Of a stretch of 33,291 nt of DNA, positions 24,497 through 33,087 are shown one piece after another (position 1 is the first letter of the stretch; each line of letters starts with the position of its first letter). The stretch comes from Nitrospirae bacterium MYbinv3 (GTDB lineage Bacteria; Nitrospirota; Thermodesulfovibrionia; Thermodesulfovibrionales; Magnetobacteriaceae). The DNA is taken from assembly GCA_002753395.1 (NCBI GenBank), contig PEAB01000040.1, forward strand, positions 1 to 33,291, in the 5' to 3' direction. The position numbers and the translations under genes were made by a program. The notes beneath the pieces are model-generated. The model worked only from the letters and a program-made list of their open reading frames with translations, was not told the origin of the DNA and ran no database searches.

Positions 24497-24875
24497 CTTG
24501 ATTCCCCTTAAGTATAGTTTTCGATAATTTGACAACGTCAAATATTTTTTTCCTCTCGCTATCTTCTATATCCTTCCTGACGTGAATCTCCAGGCCAGGG
24601 ATTATTTCATACTTAAACCACACCTCCCGATTCGTTTCTGTTTTATGTACTTCGCTTGATTTATCAAGGTTGACTATATCCTTTAGCCTCATTCCATTTT
24701 CCTGCATGCCTTTGATCTGGCGCAGTTTGTCTATATGACTGTCGTTATAGAAGCCTCCACGGCCTCTGCCCTCCGGTGGTTCTATTATGCCTGAGCTAAC
24801 ATAGTACCGTATGGTTCTAAGACTGAAGCCTGTCATCTCAGATACTTCATTGATAAGATACTTTTTATTTGACAT
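24489..24875 (-). CDS. MerR-family regulator
   Basis: 128 residues. N-terminal MerR winged helix (YLINEVSEMTGFSLRTIRYY, then a wing rich in Gly/Arg, PPEGRGRGGFYNDSHIDKL) and a short C-terminal part without Cys, so not a metal-type MerR sensor. It is translated first in the operon with the VIT-VWA gene, whose start overlaps its stop. A consensus promoter sits directly upstream with a dyad in its spacer, suggesting autoregulation. The ligand is unknown. Confidence 0.9.
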   Translation of the reverse strand: MSNKKYLINEVSEMTGFSLRTIRYYVSSGIIEPPEGRGRGGFYNDSHIDKLRQIKGMQENGMRLKDIVNLDKSSEVHKTETNREVWFKYEIIPGLEIHVRKDIEDSERKKIFDVVKLSKTILKGNQDV

Positions 24876-24880
24876 GTTTT

Positions 24881-24909
24881 ATTATAACAGTACACTGTCG
24901 TAATGTCAA
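24881..24909 (-). promoter_or_regulatory. Consensus leaderless promoter with spacer dyad
   Basis: Minus strand: TTGACA (24904-24909), 17-bp spacer, TATAAT (24881-24886), both hexamers perfect. The spacer contains ACAGT-GT-ACTGT (24887-24898), a perfect inverted repeat suited to a dimeric regulator, presumably the MerR protein encoded here. Only 5 bases lie between the -10 and the ATG, so the transcript should start at the start codon. Confidence 0.8.
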
Positions 24910-25070
24910 GTATGTTTTTTTGCAGATACGCTATCCTCTAAATACTAGCAATTCTCACTGAATTTGCAGAATGGCTTTTTATAAGAATTTTACTGTGTGT
25001 ATGAAAAATGTTTTTCGCTGTATATTTAGAGCATATTGCTTATATATCAATAACATACATTCATTAGCAA
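24910..25070. other. Intergenic, nothing recognised
   Basis: AT-rich sequence upstream of the MerR promoter. I see no gene, repeat unit or convincing regulatory site. Confidence 0.5.
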
Positions 25071-25346
25071 GTAGTCCTGCACAAGTAGTGGTGACAATAA
25101 ACTTAACACCCTCCCCTAACCCCTAATGCTGTTGACTTAAGGATGTAAAGATGCAAAAAAATAGAGAGGGCTTTGCCCTCCCTAGACCCTCCCACAAGGG
25201 GATTCGTCCCCTTGATCCGTAAATGTCAGGCGTGGCTGCTAAAGATGTTACTTGCTATACATCAATAATGCTTAAGTCAACAGCATTACCCCTAACCCCT
25301 CCCATCAAGGGAGGGGGATTGAATATCACTACCTCTACAGGACTAC
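25071..25346. mobile_element. Family D element interrupted by family C
   Basis: Outer termini GTAGTCCTGCACAAGTAGTG (left) and CACTACCTCTACAGGACTAC (right). The interior is split at CCCCTAACCCC by the family C element (25124-25288), with that 11-mer duplicated on both sides. Removing the insert restores the layout of 20092-20191. Confidence 0.85.
25124..25288. mobile_element. Family C MITE-like element with 11-bp TSD
   Basis: 165 bp with perfect 18-bp terminal inverted repeats TAATGCTGTTGACTTAAG / CTTAAGTCAACAGCATTA. Flanked by a perfect 11-bp direct repeat CCCCTAACCCC (25113-25123 and 25289-25299). The interior carries a reverse-orientation double-hairpin unit (25165-25218: GAGGGC-TTT-GCCCTC and AAGGGGA-TTCG-TCCCCTT). 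No coding capacity. A truncated relative is at 8757-8844. Confidence 0.92.
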
Positions 25347-25359
25347 CATCATATCAATT

Positions 25360-25430
25360 CATTAATCCGATAAATCGCGGTTCAGACATTCTTAATTGCA
25401 ATTACAATTGAATATGACATTATCAAATCA
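25360..25430. repeat. Family B right-end fragment
   Basis: CATTAATCCGATAAATCGCGGTTCAGACATTC, then GAATATGACATTATCAAATCAAA, matching the right half and right terminus of the family B copy at 29829-30014. The left half is absent. Confidence 0.7.
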
Positions 25431-25498
25431 AATAAAACTTGGTTTAATCTATCAGGCAATGGAGGTGATGTTGTGTAGAAGAGAATTGCTTCTAACTA

Positions 25499-25556
25499 TG
25501 GGTTCAAGGGATCTGGTCCTCTTGTAGGAGGGTCTAAGGGGGAAAAATTCCCCATT
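25499..25556. repeat. GC-rich double-hairpin unit, diverged copy
   Basis: GGGTTCAAGGGATCTGGTCC..., the first hairpin worn, then a second hairpin GGGGAA-AAA-TTCCCC that is fully paired although its sequence differs from the other copies. No gene is adjacent on either side. Confidence 0.65.
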
Positions 25557-25680
25557 CTCTTAAACTGACATGTTCTGTCACATGCTTACAAAATATGTCA
25601 CAAATATCCCCGTCTCTTTAACAAAAGTGTTATGATTGCTTGTACACATTTAGGCATGTTAAATGCAATTAGTATATAAC

Positions 25681-25697
25681 TAACGGTTTAACCGTTA
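25681..25697. promoter_or_regulatory. Perfect 8-bp dyad, operator-like
   Basis: TAACGGTT-T-AACCGTTA. A second, weaker dyad TGACA-TGTTC-TGTCA lies at 25566-25580. Both lie upstream of the zinc-ribbon gene at 25901, about 200 and 320 bases away. Which protein binds, if any, is unknown. A nearby AT-rich hairpin (AACTCTTTTT / AAAAAGAGTT, 25768-25792) completes what can be seen in this gene-free stretch. Confidence 0.4.
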
Positions 25698-25900
25698 AAA
25701 CCCATCCCTAACAGTAATGCGGGGGCTGTAGTGGCATCTTACTCTGTAGAATGCTGCTCTGACCCCGAACTCTTTTTTTGTCAAAAAGAGTTTCTTACTT
25801 CTGTAGTCCTGCAATTGAAAACATGGACAGGGCGGAAGAATTTGTTGGCGATTTATTTAATAAAAAGACACATAAGTAACCTAGAACAAGTGGAGATAAT

Positions 25901-26239
25901 ATGGAACTGGATATAGACAAATACTGCCTGAGATACAGCCTTGACAATAACTATCATACCCTGTGTTCCAACTGCATGACCGATAACGTCATATCCCTAG
26001 ACACTAAGGATAACAAGTGCAACCACTGCGGACAAACCCTCAATATACGCCGATACCCAATCTCCGTCATTGCCATCAGAGGTAATCAGATAACCTCGGC
26101 AGTCACAAGAGATCATGGCGGTCTACGCGTAGTATGCGGCAGTTGCGGACTGATTATCTACGTCAAGTGCCAATCAGAAGAGTTCATAAACTGTATCGAC
26201 TGCGGGATACAGATAGATTATAGCAGCTATCCCGACTGA
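25901..26239 (+). CDS. Double zinc-ribbon protein, unknown
   Basis: 112 residues. Four CxxC knuckles: C22-C25, C40-C43, C79-C82 and C98-C101, making two zinc ribbons separated by a beta-rich linker (YPISVIAIRGNQITSAVT). No other domain or membrane segment. Likely cytoplasmic and nucleic-acid or protein binding by analogy with other zinc ribbons, but I do not recognise the family. ATG at 25901 has GTGGAGAT about 7 bases upstream. A double-hairpin unit followed by a T-rich run lies 30 bases after the stop. Confidence 0.72.
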   Translation: MELDIDKYCLRYSLDNNYHTLCSNCMTDNVISLDTKDNKCNHCGQTLNIRRYPISVIAIRGNQITSAVTRDHGGLRVVCGSCGLIIYVKCQSEEFINCIDCGIQIDYSSYPD

Positions 26240-26268
26240 TAAAATACAACATAGATATCACTATTTAT

Positions 26269-26347
26269 GGGGTCAAGGGGACTGGTCCCCTTGCAGGTGA
26301 GGTCTAAGGAGGGGGCGGAGCCGCCCTCCTTCTCTTCTCTTTTTTTC
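26269..26347 (+). terminator. Double-hairpin unit serving as terminator
   Basis: AAGGGGAC-TG-GTCCCCTT (26275-26292), then AAGGAGGG...CCCTCCTT (26306-26331) enclosing GGC-GGA-GCC, followed by CTCTTCTCTTTTTTTCG. This copy has the T-run expected of a Rho-independent terminator and sits 30 bases after the zinc-ribbon gene. The second stem differs in sequence from other copies yet stays paired. Confidence 0.7.
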
Positions 26348-26355
26348 GTATTGTA

Positions 26356-26480
26356 ATTAACCCTACAACGACAGTTTAGAAATAGAACATGGCAAAATAA
26401 ACGGTTTACATGCTTTGGTGTTATTTGAAGTTACCGCAGAAATCAACCGTTTAGACTGGAAGTGACGTTGTAGGGTTAAT
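26356..26480. mobile_element. Family E element overlapping the cusA stop
   Basis: 125 bp with perfect 15-bp terminal inverted repeats ATTAACCCTACAACG / CGTTGTAGGGTTAAT, and internal AAACGGTTT / AACCGTTT arms. No coding capacity. The right terminus supplies the TAA stop of the cusA-like gene (26476-26478). I could not identify a clear target duplication. Confidence 0.78.
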
Positions 26481-29400
26481 ATCTGTCTTTGGGTAAGCCT
26501 CTGCCCTTCCAGATCATGTAGATAGCGGGATAGATGATCAGTTCCAGGATAGTCGATGTCACAACACCCCCAACCATCGGGGCAGCTATGCGTTTCATAA
26601 CGTCTGAACCTGTGCCGTGACTAAACATGATCGGCACCAGACCGGCAAGGATTACACTCACAGTCATTATCTTGGGCCTTATCCGCTTGACCGCTCCGTG
26701 CATGATCGCCTCACGCAACCCCGACCTGCCTACAAGTAGCCCCTTGCGCTGCCACTCCTCATAGCTAAGTTCCAGATACAACAGCATCACAACCCCTGTC
26801 TCTGCATCCAGACCGGCAAGGGCTATTATCCCTACCCACACAGCTATGCTCATGTTGTAATGCAGCAGATACAATAGCCAGAAAGACCCCACAAGGGAGA
26901 ATGGCACGGCTAAAAGCACAATCGCCGTCTTTGTAAACGACTTGGTATTAAAGTAGATAAGCACAAATATGATAAACGCAGTAAGTGGTAAGACAATCTT
27001 CAACCGTTCATGCGTCTTTACGAGATACTCGTACTCGCCGCTCCAGACAAGCCTGTAACCGTTTGGTATCTTGAGGTTTGCTACCTTTGCCCTGGCCTCG
27101 TTGACGTACCCCCCAACGTCCCTGCCTGAGAAGTCTATGTACACATATGACGTCAAAAGCCCCTCCTCGCTCTTTATGACCGTCGGCCCCTTAACGATAC
27201 TGATCTCCGTAAGCTGCCCTAATGGTACCTGAGCAATCACAGCTCCGGCCTGTCCTGATGATGGTGAGAAGGCGACCATCCCAACTGGTGCAGAGGCAGA
27301 TGCCATCCCAACAGCGCCAGGCATGAGCGGTACAAGCACACGATTGAGCTGCTCTATACTGTTTCTAAGCTCGCGCGGATAGCGGAGGTTCACCGTGTAG
27401 CGCTCCCTGCCCTCGATGGTTGTTGTCAGGTTCATGCCGCCTATGGCTGATTGTATGACCTCCTGTACGTCATCTATCGTCAGGCCGTATCTTGCTGCCT
27501 CGGCGCGTTTGACCCTGAAGTCCAGGAAATAGCCGGTCGTTGCCCTCTCAGCGTAGACACTCCTCGTACCTGGAACGTCCTTTAAGAGGGTCTCAAGCTC
27601 CAGTCCAATCTTTTCTATCACGCCGAGGTCGGCCCCAAGTATCTTTATGCCAACAGGGGTTCTTATCCCTGTTGCGAGCATATCCAGGCGAGCCTTTATG
27701 GGCATCGTAAAGGAGTTTGCTACCCCGGGGATGGATAAGACATCGTTTAACTCGTCCTTGAGTTTATCAACGGTCATCCCCTTTCGCCACTGATTCTCAG
27801 GTTTGAGGTTGATGACGGTCTCAAACATCTCAACCGGTGCCGGATCTGTGGCCGTCTCCGCCCTGCCCGCCTTGCCAAAGACCTGCGCTACCTCTGGCAC
27901 TGACTTGATCAGCCTGTCCTGCAGCTGCAAGACCCTGGCCGCCTCTGAGATAGATGCCCCAGGCACCGTCACCGGCATGTAAAAGAGCGTCCCCTCATAA
28001 AGCGGGGGCATGAACTCCGTCCCCAGTTTCATGTATGGATACGCCGTTAGCCCAAGTATTATCAAGGCCAAGAATATCACCGTCTTTCTAAAACGCAAGG
28101 ACACACTGGCAATTGGCTCATACAGCTTATGTAGTATGATGCTGATTGGATTTTTCTCCTCCGGCCTTATCTTACCCCTTATAAAGATGGTCATAAGCAT
28201 GGGGGTTAGCGTTATGGCCAGAAATGATGAAAAGAGCATGGCAAAGGTTTTTGTATAGGCCAGCGGCTTAAAAAGCCTGCCAGCCTGGGCCTGAAGTGTA
28301 AAGACGGGGAAGAAACCAACCGTTATCACAAGCAGCGAAAAGAACAGCGACGGTCCGACCTCCGTGGCGGCGTTGATTATCACTTCAGACCTCGTGCCTG
28401 GCCGTCCCTGTTCTTCCCACTCTTCAAGTTTCTTGTGGGCGTTTTCAACCATTATTATGGAGGCATCCACCATAGCGCCAATGGCAATGGCTATACCGCT
28501 GAGACTCATTATGTTTGATGTAACCTTCAGATAGTACATACATATAAACGACATTAATATGGAGGCATCCACCATAGCGCCAATGGCAATGGCTATACCG
28601 CTGAGACTCATTATGTTTGATGTAACCTTCAGATAGTACATACATATAAACGACATTAATATGGCTATGGGAAGTGTAAGTATCACAACGAGGGCGCTTG
28701 GCATGTGAAACAGAAACACGATACAGACAGCACTCACGGCTACAGAGAGCTTTATAATCTCCTCCTTCAGCGTGTCTATAGCGCCGAGTATGAGATCAGA
28801 CCTGTCGTAGGTCACCACTATCTTGACGCCCTCTGGCAGGGACGGGGTGATATCCTTGGCGATTTTTTCCTTTACCCTGTCAATGACGCTGAGGACGTTC
28901 TCGCCAAACCTGACAACGACTATGCCGCCGGCCACCTCGCCTCTGCCGTCAAGCTCGGCCATCCCGCGTCTTATCTCGGGACCAAGCTGTATGCGGGCAA
29001 CGTCTCTGAGCATCACCGGCGTGCCCTCTGCGCTTGTCCCAAGCGGGATGTCTTCGATGTCCTTGATGTCTTTGATGTACCCCCTGCCCCTGACCATGTA
29101 CTCGATGCCGGAGAACTCTATCACACGCCCCTCGACGTCCCGGTTACTCCTGCGTATGGCGTCCATCACCTTGGTGATGGTGATGTTATAGGCAAGCAGC
29201 CGGTTTGGGTCAATGGTCACCTGATACTGTTTTACGAAACCACCAATGCTTGCCACCTGTGAGACACCGGCTATGCTCTCGATGGCAAGTTTGAGGTTAT
29301 AGTCCTGGAGGCTACGCAATTGAGCCAGGTCATGACGGCCGGTGTCATCCACCACGGCATACGAAAACCCCCAGCCCAGGCTTGTTGCATCAGGTCCCAG

Positions 29401-29784
29401 CACAGGATTTGCGTCAACCGGCAGTTTGGTGCGCACTGCCTGCAGGTACTCCAGCACCCTGCTGCGTGCCCAGTAGATGTCTGTCCCCTCGGCGAAGATC
29501 ACGTATATGAACGAGCTGCCAAGGAAAGAAAACCCTCTAACAGCAGAGACCTGTGGAGCGGCAAGCAAGGTGGAGGTTATGGGATAGGTGACCTGGTCCT
29601 CAACAAGGTCCGGGCTTCTGCCCATCCACTCCGTGTAGATTATCACCTGTGTGTCGCTCAGGTCTGGTATGGCATCCAGCGGGGTGTTCATAAACGACCA
29701 GTAGCCCCATAGGGACAAAAATCCAACCAGCAGTATTACAGCAAACTTATTACGTGCGCTAAACTCAATAATCTTTGATATCAT
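26476..29784 (-). CDS. cusA: CusA-type HME-RND metal efflux pump with internal duplication
   Basis: 1102 residues; E. coli CusA has 1047. Inner-membrane proton-driven pump exporting monovalent Cu/Ag through a CusB-CusC-like partner pair. Family features: N-terminal MNTPLDAIPDLSDTQVII, TSLGWGFSYAVVD, ARLDMLATGIRTPVGIKI (Met site of Cu/Ag pumps) and the proton-relay Asp in GAMVDAS. Oddity: residues 375-408 (ILMSF...MVDAS) are repeated exactly as 409-442, so the TM4 segment and its Asp (D406, D440) occur twice; this should alter topology. A Met/Ala/Ser-rich loop (about PLMPGAVGMASASAPVGM) is also longer than in CusA. No CusB or CusC gene is adjacent. The start has only a distant GGGGAGG (about 15 bases). 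Confidence 0.93.
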   Translation of the reverse strand: MISKIIEFSARNKFAVILLVGFLSLWGYWSFMNTPLDAIPDLSDTQVIIYTEWMGRSPDLVEDQVTYPITSTLLAAPQVSAVRGFSFLGSSFIYVIFAEGTDIYWARSRVLEYLQAVRTKLPVDANPVLGPDATSLGWGFSYAVVDDTGRHDLAQLRSLQDYNLKLAIESIAGVSQVASIGGFVKQYQVTIDPNRLLAYNITITKVMDAIRRSNRDVEGRVIEFSGIEYMVRGRGYIKDIKDIEDIPLGTSAEGTPVMLRDVARIQLGPEIRRGMAELDGRGEVAGGIVVVRFGENVLSVIDRVKEKIAKDITPSLPEGVKIVVTYDRSDLILGAIDTLKEEIIKLSVAVSAVCIVFLFHMPSALVVILTLPIAILMSFICMYYLKVTSNIMSLSGIAIAIGAMVDASILMSFICMYYLKVTSNIMSLSGIAIAIGAMVDASIIMVENAHKKLEEWEEQGRPGTRSEVIINAATEVGPSLFFSLLVITVGFFPVFTLQAQAGRLFKPLAYTKTFAMLFSSFLAITLTPMLMTIFIRGKIRPEEKNPISIILHKLYEPIASVSLRFRKTVIFLALIILGLTAYPYMKLGTEFMPPLYEGTLFYMPVTVPGASISEAARVLQLQDRLIKSVPEVAQVFGKAGRAETATDPAPVEMFETVINLKPENQWRKGMTVDKLKDELNDVLSIPGVANSFTMPIKARLDMLATGIRTPVGIKILGADLGVIEKIGLELETLLKDVPGTRSVYAERATTGYFLDFRVKRAEAARYGLTIDDVQEVIQSAIGGMNLTTTIEGRERYTVNLRYPRELRNSIEQLNRVLVPLMPGAVGMASASAPVGMVAFSPSSGQAGAVIAQVPLGQLTEISIVKGPTVIKSEEGLLTSYVYIDFSGRDVGGYVNEARAKVANLKIPNGYRLVWSGEYEYLVKTHERLKIVLPLTAFIIFVLIYFNTKSFTKTAIVLLAVPFSLVGSFWLLYLLHYNMSIAVWVGIIALAGLDAETGVVMLLYLELSYEEWQRKGLLVGRSGLREAIMHGAVKRIRPKIMTVSVILAGLVPIMFSHGTGSDVMKRIAAPMVGGVVTSTILELIIYPAIYMIWKGRGLPKDRY
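28459..28662 (-). repeat. Perfect 102-bp tandem duplication inside cusA
   Basis: 28459-28560 and 28561-28662 are identical at all 102 positions, and the match extends a few bases beyond. 102 is a multiple of three, so the frame is kept. One unit encodes 34 residues covering the end of TM3, the loop and most of TM4. Confidence 0.95.
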
Positions 29785-29828
29785 TGCTGTTTATTGTACC
29801 TCCCCAATTACAGTTTATAAAAGGTATA

Positions 29829-30014
29829 TTAATTTGACAATGTTACATTTAAGAAAACATAGGGACTGTCTGAACTAGGATTACACAGATTAAAGGATTT
29901 ACAGGAAAAAGACATAAAGCCTCTTTTGACATAATAATGATAATCCATTAATCCGTTAAATCGTGGTTCAGATATTTCCTTGCAAACATTCGGAATATGA
30001 CATTGTCAAACTAA
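29829..30014. mobile_element. Family B element, compact copy
   Basis: 186 bp. Inverted termini TTAATTTGACAATGTTACATT and (right, complemented) TTAGTTTGACAATGTCATATT. The interior holds two opposed arms: ACAGATTAAAGGATTTACAGG and TTAATCCGTTAAATCGTGG. Non-coding. Other copies: 33084-33173 (interrupted), 13490-13789 (composite), and fragments at 20033 and 25360. It fills the cusA upstream gap together with a T-rich stretch. Confidence 0.75.
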
Positions 30015-30072
30015 GGAAGTCAAAAAAAAGGGGTGGCCCCCTTAGACTCCAAAATTGTGTATACCTTTTAGC

Positions 30073-30708
30073 CTATATTTCCACTTTAGAGACGACAGTA
30101 CCGTCGAGGTTGATTATATACAGGTACGATTTACCCTGCTGCGGGTTTTGCATCATACCGCCGCCCATCATAGAGCCGCCAAAATCAGTTGTTACCACGT
30201 AGAGCTTACCGTTGGCAAACACAGGGACGGATGCAAAGTTGCCATCAAGAGAGATTGCCAGTGGTCTTGAATCATTTGTCAGCGGGAGCTGCACCGCATA
30301 TACAGTTGATTTTGATGTCCCAGATGCGTTGTAATAGCCCATCATGTTGTACTGAGACATATCCGGCATGGATGTTGAGGCTACCAAGAGTCCGCCGTCA
30401 GGAGAAAGGACAGGGCGCGATACAAAGCCCGTCAACGTAATAGACGATTTTTGTCCAGCGGTAGTTATAGCTGTCAGTGTTGACTTAAACGAGCCGCTGC
30501 CTGCGCCAGATGCTGCGCTACCCTGGTATGTTAGTAAATATGCCGTACCATCGCCTCCAACAACAGGGGCAGCTGACATCCCGTTCATCATCCCGTAGTT
30601 ATCATTACCGCCCATCATACCACCACCCATACCCATAGCATGGACATAGTAGGCTCTTAAGAATAAACTTAACACCAATACTGCAAATAACACCTGATAC
30701 CTTTTCAT
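30073..30708 (-). CDS. Secreted Met-rich protein, beta-propeller-like
   Basis: 211 residues. Signal peptide about 1-24 (ending YYVHA). The mature N terminus is Met/Gly/Asn-rich (MGMGGGMMGG...YGMMNGM), with a second Met cluster near the C terminus (GGSMMGGGMM). The middle has blade-like segments (GDGTAYLLTYQ, SPDGGLLVAST, NGKLYVVTTDFGG, SYLYIINLDGTVV) resembling short PQQ/YVTN repeats, too few for a whole propeller. Methionine clusters bind Cu(I)/Ag(I) in periplasmic proteins, and the neighbour is a Cu/Ag-type pump on the same strand, so a metal-handling role is plausible but inferred. ATG follows AAAGGAGAAAGC. Confidence 0.72.
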   Translation of the reverse strand: MKRYQVLFAVLVLSLFLRAYYVHAMGMGGGMMGGNDNYGMMNGMSAAPVVGGDGTAYLLTYQGSAASGAGSGSFKSTLTAITTAGQKSSITLTGFVSRPVLSPDGGLLVASTSMPDMSQYNMMGYYNASGTSKSTVYAVQLPLTNDSRPLAISLDGNFASVPVFANGKLYVVTTDFGGSMMGGGMMQNPQQGKSYLYIINLDGTVVSKVEI

Positions 30709-30885
30709 TGCTTTCTCCTTTGTGTATGTATTTTAATTTTTTATTAAATATAGTTAAACATAATAACTTGAAGAAAATATGAAGACTATAAGGACTATGA
30801 TTCAAAGTGAAGGGTAGTCCTTAAAGTCTTCTTAACTACTTATACCAACTTGCGTTCATACCAGTATTGTGGTATAGAAGGGGAG
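30709..30885. other. Intergenic upstream of Met-rich gene
   Basis: No gene seen. Contains ATACCA-GTATTG-TGGTAT (about 30859-30876), a 6-bp stem hairpin, next to the truncated IS end at 30886. Confidence 0.5.
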
Positions 30886-30948
30886 ACTCTGTCTCCTTAT
30901 CTGTTTTACCCCTATTATACTATTACCCACTCACTTTGTGGAAGAACC
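30886..30948 (-). mobile_element. Solo 63-bp end of the ISL3-like element
   Basis: The reverse complement of 30886-30948 is identical to 33174-33236, the left end of the IS that enters the window at its right edge: GGTTCTTCCACAAAGTGAG through to AAGGAGACAGAGT. The transposase start codon is not retained. It is the stump of a second copy, facing the first copy across the chemoreceptor gene. Confidence 0.9.
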
Positions 30949-31052
30949 TGTTTTTTCTTCAATAATATATTCTAAAACATTTGTGAGGGCTTACTCTACA
31001 TGCTCCGAAAGTCCCCCATGAATTTCTTATGCACCCCAGTAGAGTCCTATCT

Positions 31053-31082
31053 TTGACAAGATACTATTGTTTTTTGTACAAT
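31053..31082 (+). promoter_or_regulatory. Chemoreceptor promoter
   Basis: TTGACA (31053-31058), 18-bp spacer, TACAAT (31077-31082, 5 of 6). Leader of about 70 nt with GGAGG about 8 bases before ATG 31159. Confidence 0.65.
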
Positions 31083-31158
31083 CTCTCAAAATGTAAACAT
31101 AATAGCTGAAGGGTTATATGAGATTATAGGTTACTAAAAAAAGGATGGAGGTTATTCA

Positions 31159-33087
31159 ATGAAGATATCAACAATGGTTAACTTTATGGTAGCGATACTA
31201 TTCATCTTTTCGTTAATAGGCAGCGGTTCTGTTTTTATCAATACAAGTGATATAGCTAACGATGGAAGATTAGTTGAAGAAGTGAGCTTAATAAGAAGTA
31301 GAGCGATGAGACTACTAAACCTCGAACTTCTCCAAAGATACACAGATCCGGCTGACAGAAAATATACAGACTCAGATGCCTTCATAGAAAAAATAAATAG
31401 ATCGGTTAAGACATGTCTTGAAGGTGATAAAGCAGACGGGATACCTAAAATAGATAGCAATGATTTTCAAACCAACGTAAAAGAGATTGAAACTGCGTGG
31501 GGTAATATCAAGCAAACTATCAAGCAGGCAAGACAAGACAGCGTTTATTATGACCCTCTCCAAAAAGAGTTTGACGCCTTCTATGCACTTTCCAAGAAGG
31601 CTGTCGTAGCCGCTAATAAACATGTACAGAACAACGTATTGATGCTAAAAATAATACAGTCTATAGTTTTTTTAGTAAACGTTATAGTGTTAGTGCTTAT
31701 CTGGTTATTTGCAAGAAAAAAGGTCGTCAACCCAATGAGAATGCTTATCGGTGTTGTTGATAAAATCGTGACAAAAGATATAAAAGTGGATATTGATTAT
31801 CAGAGCAAAGACTCTGTCGGGCACCTGGTTAACGACATGAACAAGATGATAGATTTTATAAATGAGGTAGTAAACGGTACTATGCGGTCTATAAACAACG
31901 TTGTTAACACTATGGACTCTGTAAAAAAGAAGTCAGCACAGTCATGTTCTTATGCCGACAACCAGTACAATCAAGCAGTCAACGTATCTGCGGCTGCTGA
32001 GGAGATGAATAAAACGATAATGGATATATCCAGAAATGCTACGGTTGCCTCCGAAACATCTACAAAGGTGTTGGCGATGGCCGAGGACGGTAAGGCAATG
32101 ACTGAAAAGGCCATAGAGACTGTGAACATTGTCTATGAGTCAAACAGGGATCTGGCCTCCATGATTAACCGGCTCAATCAAAGCGCTCAGGAGATAGGTG
32201 ACATCGTCACGGTGATAAACGATATTGCCGACCAGACAAATCTCCTTGCCCTGAATGCCGCCATAGAGGCTGCAAGGGCAGGGGAACAAGGCAGGGGGTT
32301 TGCCGTCGTTGCCGACGAGGTCAGAAAGTTAGCAGAAAGAACGTTAAAGGCAACTACAGAGATATCAGCAAAGATACAATCTGTACAAGTGGAATCAAAT
32401 CGCACCTATACCTCAATGGAGGAAGCCTCGACAAAGGTCACTATGGCCTCCGAACTGATCACAAACATGGGTAAGTCTCTTTTTACAATCGTTGATGCCA
32501 TAAATGAGTCAAAAGAGCAGATAACCTACATCGCATCAGCAGTCGAACAACAAGCCATATCCTCTGAGGAGGTCGCAAAAAGCATTGAAACAACCCGCAA
32601 TGAATCACAGGTGCAGCAAAATCTATCCAATGATATCATCCTAGAGGTAAATAGGATGATATCAACAGCAGAGGAGTTAAGGGCATATACATCAGGCTTT
32701 AAGACTAAAGGCGGTAACTTACTCCTACTAGAACTTGCCAAGACAGACCACCGTTTGTGGGTCAACAAGGTGTCTTATCACATAACAGGCGGTGAAAAAC
32801 TGGATAGCGCAAAGTTGGCCGACCATACGATGTGCCGTCTTGGGAAGTGGTACTATACAGATGGTAAAAAATGCTGTGAACTCTTTGATGCCTTCAGGGA
32901 TATCGAAGATCCGCACAGAAAACTACATGCACTCGGTAAAGAAATTGTTATCACCTACGACAAAGGAGAAATAGAGAAGGCACAGAAGATGTTCCATGAT
33001 CTAGAAGAACTGTCTGTCGTTATAATCAGGAATCTAGAGGGTGTAAGACAAAACTTGGGGGGTGACAAGAAACTTCTTACATATTAA
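31159..33087 (+). CDS. Methyl-accepting chemoreceptor with C-terminal CZB domain
   Basis: 642 residues. TM1 (about 8-27), a periplasmic helical ligand domain (28-160), TM2 (163-185), HAMP (about 187-240), then the MA signalling domain whose tip is [20 protein letters not shown]...[20 protein letters not shown]. The C-terminal about 110 residues are a CZB (chemoreceptor zinc-binding) domain: H531 (TDHRLW), C559 (TMCRLGKWY), H586 and H590 (PHRKLH), the expected His3-Cys zinc set. CZB chemoreceptors respond to zinc or to oxidants such as HOCl that act on the zinc-bound Cys. The TAA stop is provided by the first bases of a family B element. No other che gene is in the window. Confidence 0.95.
   Translation: MKISTMVNFMVAILFIFSLIGSGSVFINTSDIANDGRLVEEVSLIRSRAMRLLNLELLQRYTDPADRKYTDSDAFIEKINRSVKTCLEGDKADGIPKIDSNDFQTNVKEIETAWGNIKQTIKQARQDSVYYDPLQKEFDAFYALSKKAVVAANKHVQNNVLMLKIIQSIVFLVNVIVLVLIWLFARKKVVNPMRMLIGVVDKIVTKDIKVDIDYQSKDSVGHLVNDMNKMIDFINEVVNGTMRSINNVVNTMDSVKKKSAQSCSYADNQYNQAVNVSAAAEEMNKTIMDISRNATVASETSTKVLAMAEDGKAMTEKAIETVNIVYESNRDLASMINRLNQSAQEIGDIVTVINDIADQTNLLALNAAIEAARAGEQGRGFAVVADEVRKLAERTLKATTEISAKIQSVQVESNRTYTSMEEASTKVTMASELITNMGKSLFTIVDAINESKEQITYIASAVEQQAISSEEVAKSIETTRNESQVQQNLSNDIILEVNRMISTAEELRAYTSGFKTKGGNLLLLELAKTDHRLWVNKVSYHITGGEKLDSAKLADHTMCRLGKWYYTDGKKCCELFDAFRDIEDPHRKLHALGKEIVITYDKGEIEKAQKMFHDLEELSVVIIRNLEGVRQNLGGDKKLLTY

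Noticed and set aside
25731-25916. 61-codon frame just upstream of the zinc-ribbon gene
   Set aside because: GTG start without a ribosome-binding site, overlaps the real gene, and no recognisable motif.
28705-29262. 185-codon plus-strand frame opposite cusA, and other long antisense frames there
   Set aside because: Shadow of the GC-richer cusA coding strand; no ribosome-binding site and no domain.
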